A stretch of DNA of 64,000 nt, taken from NCBI GenBank assembly GCA_030535395.1, contig JAUNLK010000003.1, positions 1-64,000 of the forward strand, written 5' to 3'. The translations under genes and the position numbers were made by a program. The notes below the pieces were generated by a model. That model had not been told where the DNA came from. It worked only from the letters and a program-made list of their open reading frames with translations, and made no database searches. This document shows, piece by piece, positions 58,645-64,000 of the stretch (the first letter of the stretch is position 1; every line of letters starts with the position of its first letter). This DNA is from Tissierellia bacterium (GTDB taxonomy: Bacteria > Bacillota > Clostridia > Tissierellales > Peptoniphilaceae).

Positions 58645-58966
58645 CCTCTTCCAGGTCCACTAGATCCAAGCGGGAGAACTCCTCAGCCACTCGGTTGAAC
58701 TGCTCCTCGTCCTCGATGTACTCCAGTTCCACATCGTGCTCGTCCACTTCCTTGAAGCCGTAGATGAGAATTTGATCCTGATTTTCCCCTTCCAAGGGGG
58801 CAATGGCAATGTAGTCCTCCCCTTCGAAGTCAAAGGTGGCAATGACCATGCACTCCAGCTCGGAGCCGTCCTCCAAAGTCAGGACAATGGTCTCCACTTC
58901 AATTTCCTCGTGGTCGTGGTCGTGATGGTGGTGTTCGTGTTCGTGATCGTGATGGTGTTCGCTCAT
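58628..58966 (-). CDS. DUF1292 protein with His-rich N-terminus
   Basis: 112 residues. Residues 3-20 are almost only His, Asp and Glu (MSEHHHDHEHEHHHHDHDH), a likely metal-binding tag. Residues 23-100 match DUF1292 (VLTLEDGSELECMVIATFDF, YIAIAPLEG, IYGFKE). Most DUF1292 proteins lack the His tract. The ATG overlaps the pepD stop by four bases with GGGAGGA upstream. Function unknown; the tract suggests Zn/Ni/Co storage or sensing. Confidence 0.8.
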   Translation of the reverse strand: MSEHHHDHEHEHHHHDHDHEEIEVETIVLTLEDGSELECMVIATFDFEGEDYIAIAPLEGENQDQILIYGFKEVDEHDVELEYIEDEEQFNRVAEEFSRLDLVDLEEDEEDQ

Positions 58967-60405
58967 AGTCTTCCTCCCTGTTCCAATAATTTTTTGAGAT
59001 ATTTATAAACTTTTTTTGTCGATGAGATGGACAGATGCTCTCCCGGAGCGTGGACTCCGGCCATATCGGGGCCAATGGAAATCATATCCATGGTTCCCAG
59101 GACATCCTGAAGGAGGCCACACTCCAGTCCGGCGTGAATGGTCTCCACTTTCATTTCTTCCCCGGTTTGCTCTTTCCAAATCTCAAGGGCGAGATCCCGA
59201 AGGGGGGAGACACTGGCGTACTCCCAGGCGGGATAGCCGTCTCCGGCCTCGTACTGGGCCCCGGCTAGCTCCGCCAGGACCTGGGTCTTCCGGGCAATTT
59301 CCTCCACTCGGCTGGCTACAGAGGAGCGGACCTGGGAGGTGAGGACGATGGCATCCTCTCTGGATTCAATGACTCCGAAGTTGTTGGAGCTCTCCACCAG
59401 TCCGGGGATCTTCTGACTCATGGTGTGGACCCCATTGGGGCAGGTCAGGAGAAAGGCCATGAGCCTGCCCTGGAGATCGCTACTGAAGGCCCGGCCCCGG
59501 CCCTTGGTGAGGCTCAGTTTGAGATTGGGGTCCGTGTCCTCGTACTCTTTTTTCAAAACGGCCACAATCTCATCCAGGGCAATTTGAAGCTCTGCCTCCG
59601 TGGCCCCTGTGAAAATCAGGGCCTGGGCGTCCCTGGGAATGGCATTGGACTTGCTGCCCCCGTGGAGGTCCCCCAGCTTCACCGTCAGTTTTTCATCCAG
59701 GTGGTGGAGGATTCTCGCCAAGAGGAGATTGGCATTGCCCCTGCCCCTGTGGATGTCCTGACCGGAGTGGCCCCCGGTGAGGCCCTCCAGGGCCAGGAGA
59801 TGGCCCTCCTCCTCGCCCCCTTCAAATTCCTTGGAAAAGATCACCGTGTCCCGCTGGCCCCCGGCGCAGCCGGCGCAGAGGACCCCCTCGTCCTCGCTGT
59901 CCAAATTAATGAGAATGCGGCCGTCCACATACTGGCCCTCCAGGTGAATGGCCCCGGTCATCCCCCGCTCCTCATCCACGGTGATGAGGGCCTCCAGGGG
60001 AGGATGGACGAGGCTTTTATCCTCAAAGATGGCCATAATCATTGCCACGGCGATGCCATTGTCCCCGCCCAGGGTGGTGTTCTTGGCGATGATGAGATCC
60101 CCCTCCACCTCGGCGGGAATGGGGTCTCGGTCAAAGTCCATCTCAAAGCCCTTTTTCACCTCATTGACCATGTCCATGTGGCCCTGGAGGACCATGGTCT
60201 TGGCCCCCTCCAGGCCGGGGGAGGCGGGCTTTTTCATGATGATATTCAAAACCCGATCCTGGTGGACCTCCAGGCCCCGCTCCTGGGCCCAGTTTTTGAG
60301 AAAATTGCTGATCTCCTCCTCATTGCCGCTCCCCCGGGGGATGTCGGTGAGGAGGGCGAAATTTTGGAGGACGGGATCCTGTATCTGTTCTATTCCTCGA
60401 ATCAT
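58963..60405 (-). CDS. pepD: Aminoacyl-histidine dipeptidase (PepD, M20 family)
   Basis: 480 residues. Zinc ligands and catalytic acids in VLQGHMDMVNEV, GGDNGIAVAM, ITVDEERGMTG, NLDSEDEG and the GGHSGQDIHRG segment; the C-terminal HAGLECGLL and PGEHLSISSTKK complete the metal site. Hydrolyses X-His dipeptides such as carnosine. AAAGGAA precedes the ATG. Confidence 0.93.
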   Translation of the reverse strand: MIRGIEQIQDPVLQNFALLTDIPRGSGNEEEISNFLKNWAQERGLEVHQDRVLNIIMKKPASPGLEGAKTMVLQGHMDMVNEVKKGFEMDFDRDPIPAEVEGDLIIAKNTTLGGDNGIAVAMIMAIFEDKSLVHPPLEALITVDEERGMTGAIHLEGQYVDGRILINLDSEDEGVLCAGCAGGQRDTVIFSKEFEGGEEEGHLLALEGLTGGHSGQDIHRGRGNANLLLARILHHLDEKLTVKLGDLHGGSKSNAIPRDAQALIFTGATEAELQIALDEIVAVLKKEYEDTDPNLKLSLTKGRGRAFSSDLQGRLMAFLLTCPNGVHTMSQKIPGLVESSNNFGVIESREDAIVLTSQVRSSVASRVEEIARKTQVLAELAGAQYEAGDGYPAWEYASVSPLRDLALEIWKEQTGEEMKVETIHAGLECGLLQDVLGTMDMISIGPDMAGVHAPGEHLSISSTKKVYKYLKKLLEQGGRL

Positions 60406-60417
60406 GGAAATTCCTTT

Positions 60418-60900
60418 CTATTTTTTGGTGGGCAGCTCAATGTGGCAGTAGCCACCGGGATTTTTTTTGAGATAGCGCTGGTGGTACTCCTCGGCCTCGT
60501 AGAAATTCTTCAGGGGCTCCACCTCCACTTTGATCCGCTGGACCTCGTGGGCCTGTTTTTTCATGAGAAACTGCTCATAGCAGTCCCGCTCCTCCTCACT
60601 GGTGTAGTAGAGCCCCGTTCGGTACTGGGTGCCGATGTCATTGCCCTGGCGATTGAGGAAGAAGGGATTGATGATGCGGTAGAAGAGATTGAGGATGTCC
60701 TTTCGCTGGATGTACTGGGGATCAAAGTCGATTTTCACCCCCTCCGCTGCCCGGGTCCTTCCCGTGCACACGGCCTCGTAGCTGGGGGCTTCCACCGCGG
60801 AATTGATATAGCCCACCCGGGTGGACACGATGCCCTCAGTCCGCTGAAAAAATTCCTCCACACCCCAGAAGCAACCTCCGGCCAAATAGACGGTGCTCAT
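60418..60900 (-). CDS. msrA: Peptide methionine sulfoxide reductase A
   Basis: 160 residues. GGCFWGVEE gives the catalytic Cys10, and YEAVCTGRTRAAEGV, NRQGNDIGTQYRTGLYY and AEEYHQRYL are the other family blocks. Repairs oxidised Met (S-form). The second half lacks an MsrB domain. AGGAGG is four bases before the ATG. It follows the RelA/SpoT-like gene by 31 bases. Confidence 0.96.
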   Translation of the reverse strand: MSTVYLAGGCFWGVEEFFQRTEGIVSTRVGYINSAVEAPSYEAVCTGRTRAAEGVKIDFDPQYIQRKDILNLFYRIINPFFLNRQGNDIGTQYRTGLYYTSEEERDCYEQFLMKKQAHEVQRIKVEVEPLKNFYEAEEYHQRYLKKNPGGYCHIELPTKK

Positions 60901-60931
60901 TTTCTCCTCCTAACCGGCCCAAATGGGGCCA

Positions 60932-62278
60932 TCATTTTAAGTGATTGATACTGTATAAAATCCGCACCTCATTGCGCTGATAGTCCTTAAAGTTCTCAAT
61001 ATTTCTAAACAACTGCTTAAATTCCAGTACTTTCTTGTCGAAGACCTTGTCCAGTAGATTTTGAAGGGTGGGATTGCCCTTTAAATTGTTCAAAAGGGCG
61101 CAAAGGACCCGGTCCTCAATGTGCTTGCGCTCCCCATAGCTCAGCTGGACGGTGAGGCAGGACTGAATCCTCTTTCTGAGGATGTGCTCCACATACTCGG
61201 AGAAGCTCGCGATCTCCTCGGCAATGGGGTCGGACTCAATGCAGTCCAGCATTTTAAAGAACAGGTTCCAGCCAAAGACCTTGTTGATATTGCCGTAGAT
61301 CATCTGCCCCAGTTCCCGGGAGAAGTCCGTGTAGAGCTTCAGCTCCTCGTCCTCGGGGAAGGGGGTGTAGAGATCCAAGTCGTCCTTGTCCAGGTCCCGG
61401 AGGCGGTTGATGAGGCTGATAAAGCAGGCCCCATAGTCCATCTCCTCGTCCACCCCACATTTGTAGAAGAGATAGTCCACCAGGACATCGGATAAATAGT
61501 TGAAATTGATCACAAAGCCCAGGCCCTCGTGGATGCTACTGGTGAAGACATCGTGGATCCCCTTGCTCAAGAGGAGCTTCACATGGTCCCGACTCTCAAA
61601 GCTCAGCTTTCCGGAAATCTCCATATTGTTCACATGATCGTAGAGGATCATCAGCTGCCGGTCGATCATGGACAGATTGTCCTTGATGGAGTGCATAATG
61701 TCCCGGAAGAAGTTCTCGGTGATCATGTAATTGTAGTTTTTGTAGAGGACTCGGTGGTCGATTTCCCCCCAAAACACATTGACCAGGCTCTTAATTTGGA
61801 GCTCAAAATTCACTCGGCCCCCCTCCCCCATGTAGAAGCCGTCCATTTTATAGATTTCGAAGCCATTTTTTTGGAGATGGGGCTGGGGGGACTCCACATT
61901 TAAAAACACATGCTGATCCCCGGGAATGGAGGAAAAGCCGTCGGCATCCCCCTCAGTGAATTTTTTTCTGAGCGCTTCAAAAAGCCGGCTCTCATCCTCG
62001 GAAAAACGACACTCCATTCTCAGGCCTATGAGGTCCTGCATGTTCTCGTAGAGCTCCTGGGGACTGTCGTATTTCAGGTACAGATTATTGCGAATGACCT
62101 TTTCCTTAAAGCTGTTCTCGCTCTTTACCCGACTGTTAATGCTGAGAAAGCTGTCCTCATCCTTAAAGTGGTAGAGGAAGAAGGCCTCCAAGCGGGAGCA
62201 GACCTCTTGGGTCCTATGGTATTCTTTACCCAATATCTCCACTGCGCCGCTGATTTTGTCAAATAGTTCTAACTCCAT
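60932..62278 (-). CDS. RelA/SpoT-domain protein with unknown C-terminal region
   Basis: 448 residues. Positions about 45-215 follow the (p)ppGpp synthetase core: SRVKSENSFKEKVIRNN, DLIGLRMECRF, then FELQIKSLVNVFWGEIDHRV and LYKNYNY. Compared with synthetases such as RelQ (ExQIRT...W...EH...YK) the key site reads ELQIKS and the histidine motif is DH. The 230 residues after that are helical and unrecognised. Could be a real alarmone synthetase with a regulatory tail or an inactive relative. It has its own extended -10 promoter and GGGGGAG start signal. Confidence 0.75.
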   Translation of the reverse strand: MELELFDKISGAVEILGKEYHRTQEVCSRLEAFFLYHFKDEDSFLSINSRVKSENSFKEKVIRNNLYLKYDSPQELYENMQDLIGLRMECRFSEDESRLFEALRKKFTEGDADGFSSIPGDQHVFLNVESPQPHLQKNGFEIYKMDGFYMGEGGRVNFELQIKSLVNVFWGEIDHRVLYKNYNYMITENFFRDIMHSIKDNLSMIDRQLMILYDHVNNMEISGKLSFESRDHVKLLLSKGIHDVFTSSIHEGLGFVINFNYLSDVLVDYLFYKCGVDEEMDYGACFISLINRLRDLDKDDLDLYTPFPEDEELKLYTDFSRELGQMIYGNINKVFGWNLFFKMLDCIESDPIAEEIASFSEYVEHILRKRIQSCLTVQLSYGERKHIEDRVLCALLNNLKGNPTLQNLLDKVFDKKVLEFKQLFRNIENFKDYQRNEVRILYSINHLK

Positions 62279-62299
62279 GGACTCCCCCTATTCCATATT

Positions 62300-62308
62300 A
62301 TTATACCA
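62300..62308 (-). promoter_or_regulatory. Extended -10 promoter of the RelA/SpoT-like gene
   Basis: TGG-TATAAT on the minus strand, 22 bases before the start codon, beside the palindrome GGGGGCCCCC. Confidence 0.6.
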
Positions 62309-62363
62309 CGTTCGGGGGCCCCCTCCAGTGCTCTGAAGGGGGGATGCTTCCAATAGATCCCCA

Positions 62364-62392
62364 CAAAAAAAGATCGGCCCAGCCGATCTTTC
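62364..62392 (-). terminator. Terminator of the parvulin gene
   Basis: AAAGATCGGC and GCCGATCTTT arms with a 3-base loop; T7 follows on the minus strand, 12 bases after the stop codon. Confidence 0.92.
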
Positions 62393-62403
62393 CTCGGGTC
62401 CCA

Positions 62404-63171
62404 CTAGTACATTTTTACCGGATACTGCTCCATGAGCTCCTGAATTTTGGCGGTGTAGGCGTCCTTCTGCTTGAGGCGGAGAAGCTCCATGCGAATGTCG
62501 TCTCGGGCTTCGTCGAAGCTCCGCTCCGTGGCCTCTTTGCTGTCCAGTCGCTTGATGATGTGATAGCCAAACTGGGTCTTGACGGGGGCGGAGAGTTCGC
62601 CATCTTTTAAATTCCAGGCGGCCTCATCAAATTCTGCCACCATGGCCCCCCTGGGGAAGTCCCCCAGATCTCCCCCCTGGGCCTTGGAGGGGCAGGTGGA
62701 GTGCTCTCTGGCCAGGGCGCCAAAGTCCCCGCCATTTTGAAGTTCCTGGTGAATCTCCTTGGCCTTTTCCTCCTCGTCCACCAGAATGTGGGCGGCGCGA
62801 ACGGTGGCGGGCTCTTGGAACTGCTCCCGGTGCTCGTCATAGTACTTCAGGGCCTCTTCCTCGGTGACATGTACCCCTTCAATGGACTTACTGAAGGCAT
62901 AGGACTTCACCAGGGACTCGGTGGTCTGAGCCAGTACCCTTTTGAACTCCTCATCTTCCGTGAGGCCGGTGGCCAGGGCGTCCTGATAGAGGAGCTCCTG
63001 GCGCACCAGCTCGTCAATGACCTGGCGCACCCCGTCCTCCGATTGGAACTGAGCGGCCATATTGGGGTCCATGGTGCTGAAGTACTGGACGACATCGCTG
63101 TCGAAAATCTTCTTCTCCCCTACCGTTGCCACCAGTTTTGGTTCTTTGTTTTCCTTTTGTTCTACAGTCAT
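62404..63171 (-). CDS. Parvulin-type peptidyl-prolyl isomerase
   Basis: 255 residues. The rotamase domain (about 120-215) has VRAAHILVDEEEKAKEI, FGALAREHSTCPSKAQGGDLG, FDEAAWNLKDGELSAPVKTQFGYHIIKRL. The N-terminal part (25-115) is a SurA-like chaperone region. PrsA proteins have a lipoprotein signal, but this one begins MTVEQKENKEPKL with none, so it acts inside the cell. AGGAGG lies five bases before the ATG. Confidence 0.88.
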   Translation of the reverse strand: MTVEQKENKEPKLVATVGEKKIFDSDVVQYFSTMDPNMAAQFQSEDGVRQVIDELVRQELLYQDALATGLTEDEEFKRVLAQTTESLVKSYAFSKSIEGVHVTEEEALKYYDEHREQFQEPATVRAAHILVDEEEKAKEIHQELQNGGDFGALAREHSTCPSKAQGGDLGDFPRGAMVAEFDEAAWNLKDGELSAPVKTQFGYHIIKRLDSKEATERSFDEARDDIRMELLRLKQKDAYTAKIQELMEQYPVKMY

Positions 63172-63184
63172 TGCTGCCTCCTAT

Positions 63185-63212
63185 AAAAAAGGACCCCAGC
63201 GGGTGGAGTCCA
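63185..63212 (-). terminator. Terminator of the cold-shock gene
   Basis: GGACTCC, loop ACCCGCT, GGGGTCC with a T6 tail on the minus strand, 10 bases after the csp stop. Confidence 0.85.
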
Positions 63213-63221
63213 TAGTCTTCC

Positions 63222-63419
63222 TTAGAGTACGACGATATTGGCTGCTTGCTCGCCCTTTTCCCCTTCAACGACTTCGAAGGACACTTCCTGGCCTTCGTTG
63301 AGGGTGCGGAACCCGTCGGCTTGGATTTGGGAGTAGTGGGCAAAGACATCGTTGCCCTCCTCGGTGGTGATGAAGCCAAATCCTTTTTCTGCATTGAACC
63401 ATTTTACTTTACCGGTCAT
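63222..63419 (-). CDS. csp: Cold-shock protein
   Basis: 65 residues, the standard length of CspA-type RNA chaperones. RNP1 KGFGFITT and RNP2 VFAHYS are exact; GKVKWFN opens the fold and the end reads QAANIVVL. The ATG at 63419 has GGAGG eight bases upstream; the longer frame is rejected. Confidence 0.96.
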   Translation of the reverse strand: MTGKVKWFNAEKGFGFITTEEGNDVFAHYSQIQADGFRTLNEGQEVSFEVVEGEKGEQAANIVVL

Positions 63420-63497
63420 TGAGATTACCTCCAGTGTAAATTCTTCAGAACAAAACGAGAGATAACCTGCTGCCAAGTTGCATCTCAGTTTTTACTA

Positions 63498-64000
63498 CTA
63501 AAGTTTCTTAATCGTATCAAAGGGACCCTCTTCCGTCAAGAAGGAGAGGTGGCCCGAGGTGTGAATTCTTTTTTGCTCCTCGTCCCAGAAAGTGAAGGCC
63601 ACCTGGGGCCCCTGGGTCTTGGCCATGGCAAAGCCCTGGGGGTGGAGGAGCTCCTTGGAATAGATGATATCGAAGTGGGTGGTGGGCCCCCTGCCCTCCA
63701 GGCCCTCCCTGAGAAAATCCACGTAGAAGTAATTGCCAATGTGACCGTTGTCATCGACAAATTCCTCCCGGGTTTGGTGGAAAGTCATGGACTGGGTCAC
63801 CTTGACCTTCCGGGGGATGATACTGGCGGCGTCAAATTCGGGATCGGCGTACATGGCAATCATCTCCCGGGGGATTTTCACCATTCGCCGCTTTTTGAGA
63901 TCGGTGAGGACATACTGGCCGTAGGCCGAGGCAAAGACCTCCCCTGGGGTTAAAATTCGAAACCTCCGGAAGACATAGAGGGCCGTTGCCTGGACCACCG
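63498..64000 (-). CDS. Acyl-ACP thioesterase, C-terminal part (cut by window edge)
   Basis: The last 167 codons of a gene that begins beyond base 64000. LTPGEVFASAYGQYVLTDLKKRRMVKIPREM and DNGHIGNYFYVDFL are the FatA/FatB-type acyl-ACP thioesterase core, in the C-terminal of the two hotdog domains. Such enzymes release free fatty acids from acyl carrier protein, here perhaps for lipid or volatile acid production. The start codon is not in the window. Confidence 0.8.
   Translation of the reverse strand, partial: VVQATALYVFRRFRILTPGEVFASAYGQYVLTDLKKRRMVKIPREMIAMYADPEFDAASIIPRKVKVTQSMTFHQTREEFVDDNGHIGNYFYVDFLREGLEGRGPTTHFDIIYSKELLHPQGFAMAKTQGPQVAFTFWDEEQKRIHTSGHLSFLTEEGPFDTIKKL

Overview
The window reads as chromosome of a strictly anaerobic, Gram-positive-type (monoderm) member of the Bacillota, most likely Clostridia/Tissierellia. 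Supporting signs are AGGAGG-type ribosome binding sites, lipoproteins without an outer-membrane system, the block der-plsY-gpsA-(HlyD)-yggS-sepF-ylmH-lspA-rluD-pyrR, an AsrABC anaerobic sulfite reductase with a ferritin-like partner, PyrR, and TPP and cobalamin riboswitches. Host genes are moderately GC-rich with heavy GGG/CCC/AGG codon use. From 13.6 kb on, almost everything lies on the minus strand; ychF and mtnP are the exceptions.

Layout. 0-7.6 kb is an accessory, decaying region. It holds a small membrane protein, a type I restriction HsdR lacking its nuclease domain and without HsdM/HsdS, an AT-rich cassette of unknown genes (one DUF5677-like) in place of the rest of that locus, a lipoprotein, and the remains of a DinJ/YafQ-type toxin-antitoxin pair. 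7.7-13.4 kb is on the plus strand: an aldehyde dehydrogenase behind a structured leader, then asrABC and a ferritin-like gene. 13.6-16.3 kb has a lipoprotein, an SdpI-like membrane protein, tRNA-Leu and tRNA-His with a clear promoter and terminator, and rdgB followed by a duplicated copy of its own 3' end plus a GC-rich minisatellite. 16.3-28.5 kb runs amidase, AIR-synthase-like protein, a five-gene type IV pilus set, topA, dprA and comM: a natural-transformation gene string.

28.7-37.2 kb carries housekeeping genes (TatD, YraN, RNase HII, RbgA, HAD phosphatase, YchF, AIM24) and an ABC exporter whose ATPase has a long acidic tail. 37.3-40.3 kb is a thiamin or pyrimidine-precursor ABC transporter under a TPP riboswitch with its own terminator. 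40.3-43.8 kb is a two-component system with a lipoprotein and a membrane protein. 43.9-46.2 kb has divergent mtnA-like and mtnP genes, and then a cobalamin riboswitch with its own promoter and terminator but no gene of its own. It points antisense through mtnP toward mtnA, which is the most unusual regulatory arrangement here. 46.2-57.0 kb is the conserved division, lipid and translation block ending at glyA. 57.2-64.0 kb holds a 29-residue membrane peptide, a P-loop ATPase, a radical SAM protein, a His-rich DUF1292 protein, PepD, MsrA, a RelA/SpoT-like protein, a cytosolic parvulin, a cold-shock protein and an acyl-ACP thioesterase cut by the window edge.

All calls come from reading the sequence alone. 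Family names rest on motifs and recalled family knowledge, and no database search was run.
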